The translations under genes and the position numbers were made by a program. This document shows positions 8,817 through 19,051 of a DNA stretch of 64,000 nt, in pieces. The notes under the pieces were generated by a model, which worked only from the letters and a program-made list of their open reading frames with translations, ran no database searches and was not told the DNA's origin. The DNA comes from Sideroxydans sp. (lineage in GTDB: Bacteria; Pseudomonadota; Gammaproteobacteria; Burkholderiales; Gallionellaceae). The stretch spans positions 124,001 to 188,000 of the forward strand of contig JAGXGC010000019.1 of the NCBI GenBank assembly GCA_024636935.1, written 5' to 3'. Numbering within the stretch: the first letter of the stretch is position 1; each line of letters starts with the position of its first letter.

Positions 8817-11336
8817 ATGAAACGCATGCTATTCAATGCGACGCAACCGGAAGAACTCCGCGTCGCCATCGTTGACGGTCAGAAACTGGTCGACCTCGAT
8901 ATCGAAACAGCCGGTAAAGAATCACGTAAGAGCAACATCTACAAAGCTGTCATCACCCGCCTCGAGCCCAGCCTCGAAGCCTGCTTCGTCGAATACGGTG
9001 GCACCCGCCACGGTTTCCTCCCTTTTAAAGAAGTCGCTCCGCAGTATTACCAAGCGGGCGTCGGTAGCCGTCCTAGCATCAAGGAAGCACTGAAAGAAGG
9101 TCAGGAACTGCTGGTGCAAGTCGAAAAAGACGAGCGCGGCAACAAGGGCGCAGCCCTCACCACTTACATCAGCCTGGCTGGTCGCTATGTAGTTTTGATG
9201 CCGAACAATCCGAACGGTGGCGGCGTATCGCGCCGCATCGAAGGTGAAGATCGCAACGAACTGCGCGACACGCTGGCACAGATCGACGTACCCAAGGGCA
9301 TGAGCATCATCGCCCGCACAGCAGGCATCGGCCGCAATGCTGAAGAACTGCAGTGGGACCTGAACTATCTCAAGCAACTGTGGGACGCCATCGACGGTGC
9401 CGCACAAGTCGAAAAAGCCCCTTCCCTGATCTATCTGGAAAGCAGCCTAGTGGTTCGCGCCATCCGCGACTACTTCAACCCAGACATTGGCGAGATTCTG
9501 GTCGATACCGACGATATCTTCGAACAAGCACAAGCTTTCATGGGTACGGTGATGCCGGATCACGTGAACCGCATCAAGCGTTATCACGATGACGTACCGC
9601 TGTTCTCGCGTTTCCAGATCGAACACCAGATCGAATCGGCCCATGCCCGTCAGGTGAACCTGCCTTCCGGCGGCGCCATCGTGATCGACCACACCGAAGC
9701 GCTGACTGCCATCGACATCAACTCCGCACGCTCCACACGCGGCAGCGACATCGAGACCACCGCCTTCAATACCAATCTGGAAGCGGCCGACGAGATCGCC
9801 CGCCAACTGCGCCTGCGCGACTTGGGCGGCCTGATCGTGATCGACTTCATCGACATGGAATCCACCAAGAACCAGCGCGCCGTGGAAGATCGCCTGCGCG
9901 ATGCACTGCACTTCGACCGTGCTCGTATCCAGAGTGCAAAAATCTCACGCTTCGGTCTCCTGGAACTGTCGCGTCAACGTCTGGCACCAAGCTTGGAAGA
10001 AGGCAACCACTCCACTTGCCCGCGTTGTAACGGTATCGGCCACATCCGCGGCACTGAGTCCTCTGCCTTGAATATCCTGCGTATCATCCAGGAAGAAGCA
10101 ATGAAGGACAGTAGCGCCGCCATCTACGCGCAAGTGCCGGTAGACGTCGCCACCTTCCTGCTCAACGAGAAGCGTTCGGACATCAACCGTATCGAACAGC
10201 GCTTCAAAGTACGCGTCACGCTGATCCCCAATCCGCACATGGAGACACCGCACTACTCGGTGGATCGTCTGCGTATGGATGACATCACCTCCGAACACCT
10301 GCAGGCAAGCTACAAGCAAGTCGTGGCACCGGAAGAAACCAAGCCGGTCACCGCTACACCTGAAAGCAAGATCGCACAACGTCCACAGGCGGCTGTGCGT
10401 AGCATCACCCCTACACAGCCAGCACCGAAGCACACAGAAAAAGCAGTGCAGAAAACATCCCTGCTCGGCAGCCTGTTCGGTTGGATCAAGTCCCTAGGCG
10501 GCGAAAGCGAACCTAAAAAGCCAGCGCCTGAAGCACGCAAGGGCGGCAGCCGCAACAATGGTCGTCGAGAACGCGGTGACAAACGCCGTGATCGTGGCGA
10601 GCGTGGTGAAAAAGTCGAACGCAGTGAAGGCGGCAAAAAACCGCCTCGCGAACGCGATGAGGCCCCTCGCTTGGAAGGTAGCGAAAAAGAGCAACAACCA
10701 AATCGCAAAGAACGCCAACCGCGCCAGCCTCGTCAGGCAAAAGATGAGAACAAACCGGTACTGGAGTCTCGTCCTGCCAATGCACCTGAACAGCTAGGCG
10801 CAGATGGCCAACCTCGTGAAGGTGGGCGCAAGCGAGGTCGCCGCGGTGGTCGTCGCGAACGCGAGCGTCGTGAACAACTTGATACACCTGAATTGGGCAA
10901 TAACATTGCAACAACACCGCTTGCAGAAGCGCCTGTCGTGCGTGAATCAGCCAAGCCAACTCGTATTCAGCCTTCGGAATATGTGGCATATCCGGCCGGC
11001 ATGACTCGCCCAGTCAAGCCGACCGAGGTGCTGTGTCATCCGACCAACAAGCCCGCTGTATCAGCTGCGCCTGTTGCGATGCAAGTCAGCGCACCTGAGA
11101 CCTCAGTCGTAGCTGCACAGACACCCGTCGTTGCCAGCAAGGCCGAAATCCAGGTGGATCTCGGCAGCAGCGGCCTGACACTGATCGAGACCGACCCCAA
11201 CAAGGCCGCCGCTGTTGTCGTACCGGCCCCGGAAATGACTGCCCATGCACCGCGTCGGCGTCAGCGTCCGCGTGAAATCTACACCATGGAAAACAGCGAA
11301 CCGTTGCAAATGGTAGAAACACGCTCGCCGAAGTAA
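8817..11336 (+). CDS. rne: Ribonuclease E
   Basis: 839 residues, starting MKRMLFNATQPEELRVA after a GGGAGA ribosome-binding site. The catalytic half contains an S1 RNA-binding domain (about 36-120), the 5'-sensor/RNase H-like region, a DNase I-like site with Asp300 (IDINSARS) and Asp343 (VIDFIDME), and the zinc-link cysteines C401 and C404 (CPRCNG) that join subunits of the tetramer. From about residue 500 on the protein is low-complexity: Arg/Glu/Lys-rich blocks (RRERGDKRRDRGERGEK) typical of the RNA-binding, degradosome-scaffolding tail, and a short conserved-looking basic end (APRRRQRPREIY). RNase E initiates mRNA decay and rRNA/tRNA processing. The gene is monocistronic, ending in a strong terminator. 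Confidence 0.97.
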   Translation: MKRMLFNATQPEELRVAIVDGQKLVDLDIETAGKESRKSNIYKAVITRLEPSLEACFVEYGGTRHGFLPFKEVAPQYYQAGVGSRPSIKEALKEGQELLVQVEKDERGNKGAALTTYISLAGRYVVLMPNNPNGGGVSRRIEGEDRNELRDTLAQIDVPKGMSIIARTAGIGRNAEELQWDLNYLKQLWDAIDGAAQVEKAPSLIYLESSLVVRAIRDYFNPDIGEILVDTDDIFEQAQAFMGTVMPDHVNRIKRYHDDVPLFSRFQIEHQIESAHARQVNLPSGGAIVIDHTEALTAIDINSARSTRGSDIETTAFNTNLEAADEIARQLRLRDLGGLIVIDFIDMESTKNQRAVEDRLRDALHFDRARIQSAKISRFGLLELSRQRLAPSLEEGNHSTCPRCNGIGHIRGTESSALNILRIIQEEAMKDSSAAIYAQVPVDVATFLLNEKRSDINRIEQRFKVRVTLIPNPHMETPHYSVDRLRMDDITSEHLQASYKQVVAPEETKPVTATPESKIAQRPQAAVRSITPTQPAPKHTEKAVQKTSLLGSLFGWIKSLGGESEPKKPAPEARKGGSRNNGRRERGDKRRDRGERGEKVERSEGGKKPPRERDEAPRLEGSEKEQQPNRKERQPRQPRQAKDENKPVLESRPANAPEQLGADGQPREGGRKRGRRGGRRERERREQLDTPELGNNIATTPLAEAPVVRESAKPTRIQPSEYVAYPAGMTRPVKPTEVLCHPTNKPAVSAAPVAMQVSAPETSVVAAQTPVVASKAEIQVDLGSSGLTLIETDPNKAAAVVVPAPEMTAHAPRRRQRPREIYTMENSEPLQMVETRSPK

Positions 11337-11354
11337 GCAGCCTCGGCAGCAAAG

Positions 11355-11384
11355 AAAAACGCACGGCATGCCGTGCGTTTTTTT
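11355..11384. terminator. Bidirectional Rho-independent terminator after rne
   Basis: A near-perfect palindrome, AAAAACGCACGGC followed directly by GCCGTGCGTTTTTTT-type sequence around an AT centre, forms a long GC-rich stem with a T-run on the plus strand and a matching run on the minus strand. It can end rne transcription from the left and oprB/chemotaxis transcription from the right. Confidence 0.92.
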
Positions 11385-11412
11385 CATCCTGATACCTGAC
11401 AGCTAATACCGA

Positions 11413-12678
11413 CTAAAGGACCACTTCCATACGCAAGCCGATCAGATCGACATCCTTGGCAGCACTATCCAAACCTGGATTCATTATGCGCTGGTATAGC
11501 GGCTGCACTGTCAGCCAGTTATTAAACTGCATGCGATATGTTATCTCCAGCATGGTCTCGCTTGCCGCTGTCGGATTCAAACTTTTATATTTGGCACTGA
11601 CCTTAGAGGATGTCATCGCTATTCCGGCGACATCTTCATCTCTGCCGTCAAACAATCCCGCGTAGCGCAAACCCAAACTGAACGAACCATCCGAATCATG
11701 GATGTCTTTACTGGCTGTGCCATACCTGAAGAATCCTGCCATTCCCTGCGCCGGATCCTGTTCTGAGAACAATGTCCTTTCTGCTAGGAAATACCAGCCA
11801 GTGCTACTTCGCTGGATTGGATTCCCGCTTCCGTCCACATCGACCAGATCATCAAAGCGGGTGCTATAACGCCACATGCCGAAGGAAGCCTTGTTAAATC
11901 CTTCCTGCTGCTCAGGTGCATAGCCGATCTCGGCGATGGCGAACGTCCCATCACCTTTATCCAAACGGATATGTGTGCCATGAGCATTGGCCGGGTCTCC
12001 CGGAACACCATCCGTTACAGCCATCTGAAAATATGACGTACGGCCCGGCGAGATATATTTGACGCGCGTCCCCAAGGCTCCCATCGGATAAACAGGCGGA
12101 CCATTCACACCGGCTTGAGCCAATTCAGCAGACATACCCATAGATGGATGAGTGAACTCACCGGAGGTGTCCGTCACATAGAATTCAGCATCAACAGGAT
12201 ATAGACCGACCAACAAGGACAAGCTGTCATCGTAAAGATTCTGCTGTACCCACGCCTGATAGAACTGGGCTGTATTCGTGCCAACTTCCTGATTGTCGAC
12301 ACCCATAAAGCTGTCGATATTGTTATTCGGCTTTCCGCCCAGCTGGCTATGCAGTTGAAAGAACACACTCAGCCCGCTCCAGCCATGCAGCTTCTCCAGA
12401 TCGAATGACCCGACGGCATCCGTAAATCCCAGCCACAAAGTCTCTTTCTTCGCACCGCCACTCAAGTTAGAGATGAGGTCACTACGGTGACTGAATTCAA
12501 TGTCTACACCGCGCTCAGAAAGCGCAGAGCGCTTGCCTGACCAATCTCCAGTCAGCGTATTTTCTTCGAAGAAAGCAGAATCTTCAGCCGTTGCGGCGCC
12601 AGAAAACATCGCCCCCAAACACACAGCCAGCATGGCTGGCAGTAAAGGGAAATTACGATTCTCAAATGTACGTTTCAT
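11413..12678 (-). CDS. Carbohydrate-selective porin, OprB family
   Basis: 421 residues with a signal peptide ending near AATAEDSAFF. The mature start FFEENTLTGDWSGKRSALSERGVDIEFSH is the OprB signature, and alternating amphipathic strands run to the end, finishing DLIGLRMEVVL. It should form a 16-strand outer-membrane barrel passing sugars or other small polar solutes. A GGGGAGGG ribosome-binding site precedes the ATG. It lies only 53 bp downstream of cheB on the same strand; this gap is AT-rich and could carry its own promoter, or the porin may be read through from the chemotaxis genes. Confidence 0.85.
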   Translation of the reverse strand: MKRTFENRNFPLLPAMLAVCLGAMFSGAATAEDSAFFEENTLTGDWSGKRSALSERGVDIEFSHRSDLISNLSGGAKKETLWLGFTDAVGSFDLEKLHGWSGLSVFFQLHSQLGGKPNNNIDSFMGVDNQEVGTNTAQFYQAWVQQNLYDDSLSLLVGLYPVDAEFYVTDTSGEFTHPSMGMSAELAQAGVNGPPVYPMGALGTRVKYISPGRTSYFQMAVTDGVPGDPANAHGTHIRLDKGDGTFAIAEIGYAPEQQEGFNKASFGMWRYSTRFDDLVDVDGSGNPIQRSSTGWYFLAERTLFSEQDPAQGMAGFFRYGTASKDIHDSDGSFSLGLRYAGLFDGRDEDVAGIAMTSSKVSAKYKSLNPTAASETMLEITYRMQFNNWLTVQPLYQRIMNPGLDSAAKDVDLIGLRMEVVL

Positions 12679-12731
12679 GCTCCCTCCCCTATCAAAATAT
12701 AATCAATCACACGAATATATTCTATCCTCGA

Positions 12732-13823
12732 CTATCTACCCGAGACCATCGCATGGACGGCACTGATCTTCCCTGCAATAGCATGCAATGGAACCTCCTC
12801 GCAGACCGCGCCTAGCTTCTTCGCTTCTTTAGGCATACCGTAGACCACACATGTCGCCTCGCTCTCACCTATCGTATGTGAGCCCGCATTGCGCATTTCC
12901 AAAAGCCCTCTAGCGCCATCATCGCCCATACCAGTCATGATGATGCCCAGTGCATTCTTGCCCGCCACCTTGGCGACCGACCGAAACAGAACATCCACAG
13001 AAGGTCGATGACGGTTCACCAAAGGACCTTCGACCACTTCAACTATATATTGCGCGCCACTCCGTCTGAGCATCATATGTTTGCCGCCTGGCGCTATCAA
13101 TGCCCTACCAGGGATCACACGATCATTGTTCTTGGCTTCCAATACTTCGATCTGACATAAGGAGTTAAGGCGCTGCGCAAATGCTTCAGTGAACATTTCA
13201 GGCATATGTTGCACGATGACAATGCCAGCAGATAAACGCGGCAAAGCAGTCAACACCGCCTCTAATGCCTGAGTTCCCCCAGTCGAGGTTCCGATCGCGA
13301 CGATCTGCTCTGAGGTCTGAGCCAATCTATACGCAGTTGGTGGTGCCAACATAGCATCAGCATTCAATTTCGGGGGGCTCTTCGCCAGCGTAACCGTCGT
13401 ATCGACCAGCCTTCTGACATTCGCTCTTGATGCCGCTTTTACGGATTCCACCAGATCATTAGATGCGTCTTCCTGAAGGAATCTTTTTACACCCATCTTG
13501 GGCTTGGTGATGATGCTGGTTGCACCAGCTGCCAATGCTTGCATCGTCGTCTGAGCGCCCTTCTCGGTCAAAGTCGAACAGATGACGACCGGAGTGGGAC
13601 GTTCCGCCATGATCTTATGCAGGAACGTCAGACCATCCATTCTGGGCATTTCGATATCGAGCACGATTACATCCGGCCATTGCACCTTCATTTTTTCCAT
13701 AGCAAACAAGGGGTCCATGGCGGTGCCTATCACCTCGATACCAGGATCGGTCTCAAGCACCTGCTTCACGACTTCTCTTACGACCGCCGAATCATCCACA
13801 ACCAATACCTTGATTTTGCTCAT
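12732..13823 (-). CDS. cheB: Protein-glutamate methylesterase CheB
   Basis: 363 residues starting [18 protein letters not shown] receiver domain with phosphoacceptor Asp56 (VIVLDIEMP) is followed by a linker and the methylesterase domain with the triad Ser180 (GTSTGG), His206 (VQHMPEM) and Asp302 ([10 protein letters not shown]). CheB-P removes methyl groups from chemoreceptors during adaptation. Its ATG overlaps the stop of cheD (ATGA), so the start is well fixed; an upstream in-frame extension overlaps cheD and is not used. Confidence 0.97.
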   Translation of the reverse strand: MSKIKVLVVDDSAVVREVVKQVLETDPGIEVIGTAMDPLFAMEKMKVQWPDVIVLDIEMPRMDGLTFLHKIMAERPTPVVICSTLTEKGAQTTMQALAAGATSIITKPKMGVKRFLQEDASNDLVESVKAASRANVRRLVDTTVTLAKSPPKLNADAMLAPPTAYRLAQTSEQIVAIGTSTGGTQALEAVLTALPRLSAGIVIVQHMPEMFTEAFAQRLNSLCQIEVLEAKNNDRVIPGRALIAPGGKHMMLRRSGAQYIVEVVEGPLVNRHRPSVDVLFRSVAKVAGKNALGIIMTGMGDDGARGLLEMRNAGSHTIGESEATCVVYGMPKEAKKLGAVCEEVPLHAIAGKISAVHAMVSGR

Positions 13824-14320
13824 TCTGCTATGTTCTTTCTCATATCCACATGCTCCAACCGGACGGCCCCGTCCCAAACATCAAAAGCGATCTTGCGATG
13901 CCCAAAATTGCCTATATGATCATAGGCAGGTGTGAAGCCGTATGCTTCCAGCAAACTATGCGCTGCGTCGACGTTCTGCTTCCCTATGTTCACACCCCGC
14001 GCTGATGCGTTCTCAAACATATTCCCGCCACCGTAGATGTGTACCGTGTATTGGGCCGGAACCGTACGGCGTTTATCCAATTCAAGCATGAACAACTCCA
14101 TGGCTTCGTCTGCGTACTTCCCGTTCAATTTAGTACCCGCATCATTCGGATTGCGTGTTGGCATCATGAAGTGACACATCCCGCCATGCATAAGAAGCGG
14201 ATGCCACAAAACGATAGAGACGCATGAACCGAGAAGCGTGGTGATGCGCAGCTTTCCCTCACCGAAGCAAAAGTCACCTGGCTTCAGATAAACCTGCCGA
14301 ACTTCGCTCACGACCGACAT
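13820..14320 (-). CDS. cheD: Chemoreceptor glutamine deamidase CheD
   Basis: 166 residues. The active-site block [10 protein letters not shown] carries the catalytic Cys33, and [10 protein letters not shown] carries His50, matching CheD enzymes that deamidate receptor glutamines and bind CheC where that exists. It is sandwiched between cheR (2 bp gap) and cheB (ATGA overlap), in the common cheR-cheD-cheB order. A second CheD-like gene on the opposite strand lies 1.8 kb away. Confidence 0.95.
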   Translation of the reverse strand: MSVVSEVRQVYLKPGDFCFGEGKLRITTLLGSCVSIVLWHPLLMHGGMCHFMMPTRNPNDAGTKLNGKYADEAMELFMLELDKRRTVPAQYTVHIYGGGNMFENASARGVNIGKQNVDAAHSLLEAYGFTPAYDHIGNFGHRKIAFDVWDGAVRLEHVDMRKNIAE

Positions 14321-14322
14321 GT

Positions 14323-15132
14323 TTACCGCCTTTGATAGATGGTTGGCTTCACCGAAGTCAATGCATTGGTGATTCCGCTCAAGGATTCAGCGTGTCCCAC
14401 AATAAAGTAGCCACCACTCTTCATGCAAGGAATCAGATTCTCGATGACACGCTGCTTGGTCGGAATATCAAAATAGATCAGAACATTTCGCAAGAAGATC
14501 ACATCGAACTCACCAACCTTGCGCATCCCTTCGACATTTAGATTCAATTGCTGGAAGCTCACATGCTGACGGAGTTTCTTATCGATCAGGAATGTTCCTT
14601 CTTGGGACCCCTTGCCCTTCAGGCAAAATTTCTTCAGGTATGGAACTGGGATCTTCTCTGCCTCGGATATCTTGTACTGTCCCTTTGCAGCCTGCTGAAG
14701 CACCGAGTGGCTGATATCCGTGCCAAGTATCTCCCATGCGCCCTGCTCTCCTAGTTTGTCCGCCAATACCATAGCAATGGTATAGGCTTCTGCGCCGATT
14801 GAGGATGCGGCACTCCATACTCTGAAAGGCTTTGCTGGCGATACTCCTGTGGGAATAATCTGCTTCAGAAACTCAAAGTGCTGATGCTCGCGAAAGAAGT
14901 AAGTCTCGTTCGTAGTGAGCAGATCCACCATACGCGCTAGCTCATCCTTATGAGATGGATCAGTAACGTATTTAAAATATGCCGTATAAGTTTTCAAGTC
15001 CAATGCGATCAGGCGTTTGGAAAGCCGGCCTGTCAACAACGTCTTCTTCGCGTCAGTCAGCGTGATTCCGGCAATGTCATATATCAGTCCGCTGAACTTC
15101 TTGAACTCGACATCATTGATCTGATAACTCAT
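14323..15132 (-). CDS. cheR: Chemotaxis protein methyltransferase CheR
   Basis: 269 residues with the CheR N-terminal helical domain (FKKFSGLIYDIAGI, KKTLLTGRLSKRL) and the SAM-dependent C-terminal domain: FRVWSAASSIGAEAYTIAM holds the motif I glycine/serine loop and VIFLRNVLIYFD the conserved RNVLIYF block. TYFFREHQHFEFL is the usual TxFFRxxxHF segment. It methylates receptor glutamates. It is followed by cheD after 2 bp and preceded by the HDOD gene after 12 bp. Confidence 0.96.
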   Translation of the reverse strand: MSYQINDVEFKKFSGLIYDIAGITLTDAKKTLLTGRLSKRLIALDLKTYTAYFKYVTDPSHKDELARMVDLLTTNETYFFREHQHFEFLKQIIPTGVSPAKPFRVWSAASSIGAEAYTIAMVLADKLGEQGAWEILGTDISHSVLQQAAKGQYKISEAEKIPVPYLKKFCLKGKGSQEGTFLIDKKLRQHVSFQQLNLNVEGMRKVGEFDVIFLRNVLIYFDIPTKQRVIENLIPCMKSGGYFIVGHAESLSGITNALTSVKPTIYQRR

Positions 15133-15144
15133 TTTCTTGTCACT

Positions 15145-16008
15145 TTATAGTTGCAGGGCCATCGTAAGTGAGCTGATCTCTTCCTCGGATTCACTAAGGA
15201 TGCGTCCAAGCGTCTCTTCCCCGATCACCATCTCGATACTAGCCACCGTCGCCGCAATCTCTCCCTGCTCCTCGATTCGATGTAGCGGCGATGGAACTGG
15301 ACTCAGAATCTCTGCTAATAACAATGTATCTGCCATCGTCACGGGGGGCATCGCTAAGAATCCATCCCTGAATCCATCCATGGTTGTGACTACTGATGAA
15401 GTGAGATTGAGTTTGTTCAAAACTGCACGGTTGACCTCAGATTCACCACCATCCAGCCACTCCTCAAAGTCGCCTTCCAATAGTTCTGGATATTTTTCAG
15501 CGCATGACAGCATGTAGAAACCACCGATCTCATGGATGATGCCGGCAAACAGGGCTGCTTCAGGATCGAGGTGGGTCACATGACGTGCGATAGCATGCGC
15601 CAACGATGCAACATGCGCAGAATGTTCCCACAATTTATTAACCATATCTGACAGACCCGCGACCTTGGACTGGCCCGCCATCTGCTTGGTGACAAGCGCC
15701 ATGGCCAGAGACCTAATCGTATTGAACCCCAGCATGGAAACTGCCCGATTCACCTCAGATATCTCCCGACCAGAACGGTTGTAGACGACAGAGTTAGCAA
15801 TGGATATCACGCGCGCATAAAGCAGCGGTTCAGCTTGTATCAACCTAGCCGCTTTATCTATATGGCATTCAGGATCATCGAGCGTGTGCTTCAACTTGAG
15901 CGCGATCTGCGCTCCCGTTGGAAACGCCATTTCCCGATGCAGAACCTGCTCTGCGATGGTAGTAAATATTTCGCGTTTATTCACACTCATAACGGTTGAA
16001 TCATACAC
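15145..16008 (-). CDS. HDOD-domain signalling protein
   Basis: 287 residues. An HDOD domain covers about residues 20-215: PLLYARVISIANSVVYNRSGREISEVNRAVSMLGFNTIRSLAM is the characteristic segment, and HSAHVASLAHAIARH with AALFAGIIHEIGGF gives the HD-like helices. The usual HD metal pair appears altered (HEIGG instead of HDIG-type motifs), as expected for HDOD regulators without phosphohydrolase activity. The family is linked to motility and c-di-GMP signalling in other proteobacteria, and its place at the head of cheR-cheD-cheB fits that. The start is uncertain: GTG 16008 or ATG 15990, neither with a good ribosome-binding site. Confidence 0.85.
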   Translation of the reverse strand: MYDSTVMSVNKREIFTTIAEQVLHREMAFPTGAQIALKLKHTLDDPECHIDKAARLIQAEPLLYARVISIANSVVYNRSGREISEVNRAVSMLGFNTIRSLAMALVTKQMAGQSKVAGLSDMVNKLWEHSAHVASLAHAIARHVTHLDPEAALFAGIIHEIGGFYMLSCAEKYPELLEGDFEEWLDGGESEVNRAVLNKLNLTSSVVTTMDGFRDGFLAMPPVTMADTLLLAEILSPVPSPLHRIEEQGEIAATVASIEMVIGEETLGRILSESEEEISSLTMALQL

Positions 16009-16139
16009 CTGAATATGTCAATCACAGCCCAGTGAAGCAAGAACATTTCTTACTTATTGCAGTGATTGGCAAACCGAATAGAAGATAGAATAGAAGCCAC
16101 CCCGAACAGGATATAAGTTCATCGAAGATCATTTTTACT

Positions 16140-16727
16140 ATGCCAGAAGCCACACCACAAACCGGGAAAGATTACGAAAGAATCGCCCGGAACATCAATC
16201 CTGGTGGATGGGCCATCGAATCTGATCGCCCGCTTTCTACGTTATTGGGTTCTTGTGTGGCAGTGTGTCTTTTCGATCCCCAGCTTAGGCTGGGCGGCAT
16301 GAATCACTTCCTGCTGCCCAGCAGCAGCAGCGCAAATGCAGACATCGATATGATCCTTAACGGCGATTACTCGATGGAAGTATTGGTCAATGCTTTGCTC
16401 AACAAGGGCGCACATAAATCCAGACTTATTGCCAAGGCATTTGGTGGCGGCACGATCATCAGCGCGATACGCATGGACATCGGCGGGCGTAACTCCACTT
16501 TTGCACATGAATGGTTAGAACGGGAAGGGATTCGTCTTGTTGCGTCGGATTTCAACGGCCCATGGTCGCGCAAGATCGTCTTTGTCCCAAAAACTGGGGA
16601 AGCATTCTGCCGCAGGATTCCCATTACTCAATCCAATGTTGCAGAAGTCGCAAAAGCTGAATACGCTTACGAACAATCACTCATCATCCAAAAGAAATCA
16701 ACCGAGAAGAAGATCGAACTGTTCTAG
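16140..16727 (+). CDS. Second CheD-like deamidase, with C-terminal KIELF tail
   Basis: 195 residues, read against all other genes of the cluster. LSTLLGSCVAVCLF gives the catalytic Thr/Cys39 loop and GGMNHFLLP His56, so the enzyme looks active; AKAFGGGTIISA matches the CheD glycine motif. It is longer than the other CheD here, with an extension of about 40 residues ending KKIELF. The same last five residues end the MCP at 21646-22923. A different receptor target from cheD at 13820 is a reasonable inference. Its start has no strong Shine-Dalgarno; the ATG follows an A/T-rich leader shared with the divergent HDOD gene. It converges on cheW. Confidence 0.85.
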   Translation: MPEATPQTGKDYERIARNINPGGWAIESDRPLSTLLGSCVAVCLFDPQLRLGGMNHFLLPSSSSANADIDMILNGDYSMEVLVNALLNKGAHKSRLIAKAFGGGTIISAIRMDIGGRNSTFAHEWLEREGIRLVASDFNGPWSRKIVFVPKTGEAFCRRIPITQSNVAEVAKAEYAYEQSLIIQKKSTEKKIELF

Positions 16728-16784
16728 TAAGACCAGATTCGACAATCCCGCTCGGTCACTTTTCTACATCACATATCGCTAGTA

Positions 16785-17330
16785 TCAAGCTTCCGCTTGC
16801 TCAGTGGATGACACACTCGTAGCCTGCCCAAGCATGGAGAGTTCATCCACGGACAGTACCTTATTGGCATTGAGGATGATGACGAACTCCCCGGCCACTT
16901 TGCCCATACCTCGCATGAAATCAACACGGATCTTGGCACCAAACGCTGGCGGTGGCTCGATCTCACTCCTAGGAATCTCAAGTACCTCGGACACACTATC
17001 CACCATCACGCCGATATCTTGCTTAGACCCATCATTTGCCTCAGCTTCAATGATCACAATGCAGGTTCTGCGCGAAATCTCAGTGACCCTGCGCCCAAAT
17101 CGGGCGGAAAGGTCGATCACTGGAACCACACTCCCCCGTAGATTGATCACACCGCGAATGAACTCCGGCATCATCGGAACCTCGGTCAGGTTGCCGTACT
17201 CGATTATCTCCTTGATGTTCATGATCGCTATCGCGAACATCTCGCCACTCAGCAGAAAGGTCAGATATTGCTGCTCTTCATCTGACATCACGGCACCCGC
17301 GGCGACTGGAAGGTTATGTTTCTCAGTCAT
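16785..17330 (-). CDS. cheW: Chemotaxis coupling protein CheW
   Basis: 181 residues forming one CheW SH3-like domain pair (about residues 18-165): QQYLTFLLSGEMFAIAI, EIIEYGNLTEVPMMPEFIRGVINLRGSVVPVIDL and GVMVDSVSEVLEI are the classical blocks. It bridges receptors and CheA in the signalling array. Nine bases separate it from the upstream MCP gene on the same strand. Confidence 0.96.
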   Translation of the reverse strand: MTEKHNLPVAAGAVMSDEEQQYLTFLLSGEMFAIAIMNIKEIIEYGNLTEVPMMPEFIRGVINLRGSVVPVIDLSARFGRRVTEISRRTCIVIIEAEANDGSKQDIGVMVDSVSEVLEIPRSEIEPPPAFGAKIRVDFMRGMGKVAGEFVIILNANKVLSVDELSMLGQATSVSSTEQAEA

Positions 17331-17339
17331 GGCCGCCTC

Positions 17340-19022
17340 CTAGAATCGTTCGAAGTCCTGTTCATCAACTTTTTCTGCTGCCCTGACTGCAGGCTTTCTG
17401 GAAGCTTGAGGCTTGTTAGCAGGTCCACGCTTGGGCTGAGATGAGGATTTATGTTTAGACGAACCCGATGATGGATTTTCCGAGCTATCTATCTGGAAGA
17501 ACGACATCACGCTTTGCAGTTGCTCTGTTTGGCTACTCATCTCTTCAGCGGTAGCTGCCAATTCCTCAGAGGCGGATGCGTTCTGCTGAGTCGTCTGGTT
17601 CAGCTGTCCCATCGCACCATTGATCTGCGCCACGCCACTCGATTGCTCGGAAGAGGCAGATGCGATCTCCTGTACCAAATCAGATGTCTTGTTGATGCTC
17701 GGTACGATCTCATCCAGTAGTTTTCCAGCTTTCTCGGCCAGGCTCACGCTGCTGCTAGCAAGCTCTCCGATCTCCTGAGCCGCAACCTGGCTGCGTTCGG
17801 CCAACTTGCGCACCTCGGCGGCCACCACAGCAAATCCTTTACCGTGCTCACCGGCACGTGCTGCCTCGATCGCTGCGTTCAGTGCCAGCAGATTGGTCTG
17901 GTATGCAATGTCATCCACAATGCCGATCTTGCCGGCGATCTTCTTCATCGCTTCTACGGTGCTGCCCACGGCTTCGCCACCTTCGGTCGCTTCTTTGGCG
18001 GCCTTACCTGCCATGCTGTCAGTGACCTTGGCATTCTCGGTGTTCTGGTTGATGGATGCTGTCATCTGCTCGATAGAAGCAGAGGTCTCTTCCACACTGG
18101 CCGCTTGTTCAGAAGAAGCCTGTGACAAGGATTGCGAAGTCGCGCTGATCTCGGCAGACGCACTGGCCAGAGAATCTGCACCGGTACGGACCGTGGTGAT
18201 GATCTCGGTGAGTTTCTCGACCATGTTCTTCATGGCAGACAGCAACATACCGGTCTCATCCTTGGAATCCACTTCGATGTTCACATTCAGATTACCTTCA
18301 GCCAGGTTATTCGCCACATCGACTGCCACTGCCAAGGGGCGTGTGATGCTGCGTGTGATCCAGAATGCGAGCAACACAGTCAGCACGATGGCGATGATAG
18401 ACAGGCTGATCAGAAGGGTACGGGCGTTGGCATAGGCAACATCCATCTGTCCGGCCTTCTCCTTCATCAGCTCGTTCTGATAATCGATCAGAGCCGTGAC
18501 AGCGGCCATATAGTTATGTTGCATGGGACGAATATCTTCCAGCAGGTACTGGATGGCGATCTCCCTCTTGGCATCGGCGCTACTGCTGCCAGAATCCTCC
18601 GCTTTTTGGTAGGTCTCCGCCATTCCTAGGAATTTGTCCTGTCCCGCCACGAATACGGTGCGCGCATCGGTGAGGTCCTTCAATCTCGCCTTGCCCTTCT
18701 CGCTGTGGATGGTCGCCTCGAGTTTATCAATATTCTCAATGATGACCTTGCGCTGCTCTTTGATCTGGTTGATCTGCCCCTCGATGGTTTTCACGTTATG
18801 CGAGAGTAATATCGTGCGCATGGCGCGAGCGATAACGTTGATGGAATCAATGACGTTATTGGCATGCACCGTCTTCGGATAGTAATCCTCGATTATCTCG
18901 TCTCCATCTAAGTATATCGTCGACATATTCATGATGCCGCTGATGGCCACAGTAGCCAAAATCAACAGGACGAAGCCGAAGCCTGCCCCAAGTTTCATAC
19001 CGATTTTCATATTCTTGAACAT
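17340..19022 (-). CDS. Methyl-accepting chemotaxis protein with 4HB sensor and CheR-binding tail
   Basis: 560 residues. TM1 is near 11-31, a helical periplasmic sensor of the 4HB_MCP type covers about 32-204, TM2 205-226, HAMP 224-277, and the signalling domain follows with its tip segment [19 protein letters not shown] and [13 protein letters not shown]. The ligand is unknown. A flexible Ser/Lys/Pro-rich linker (about 515-550) leads to the last residues DFERF, which fit the x-[aromatic]-x-x-[aromatic] pentapeptide that tethers CheR/CheB (NWETF in E. coli). It lies between cheA and cheW in the operon. Confidence 0.95.
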   Translation of the reverse strand: MFKNMKIGMKLGAGFGFVLLILATVAISGIMNMSTIYLDGDEIIEDYYPKTVHANNVIDSINVIARAMRTILLSHNVKTIEGQINQIKEQRKVIIENIDKLEATIHSEKGKARLKDLTDARTVFVAGQDKFLGMAETYQKAEDSGSSSADAKREIAIQYLLEDIRPMQHNYMAAVTALIDYQNELMKEKAGQMDVAYANARTLLISLSIIAIVLTVLLAFWITRSITRPLAVAVDVANNLAEGNLNVNIEVDSKDETGMLLSAMKNMVEKLTEIITTVRTGADSLASASAEISATSQSLSQASSEQAASVEETSASIEQMTASINQNTENAKVTDSMAGKAAKEATEGGEAVGSTVEAMKKIAGKIGIVDDIAYQTNLLALNAAIEAARAGEHGKGFAVVAAEVRKLAERSQVAAQEIGELASSSVSLAEKAGKLLDEIVPSINKTSDLVQEIASASSEQSSGVAQINGAMGQLNQTTQQNASASEELAATAEEMSSQTEQLQSVMSFFQIDSSENPSSGSSKHKSSSQPKRGPANKPQASRKPAVRAAEKVDEQDFERF

Positions 19023-19051
19023 GGAACCACCCCCTTCATTTATCCGATTGA

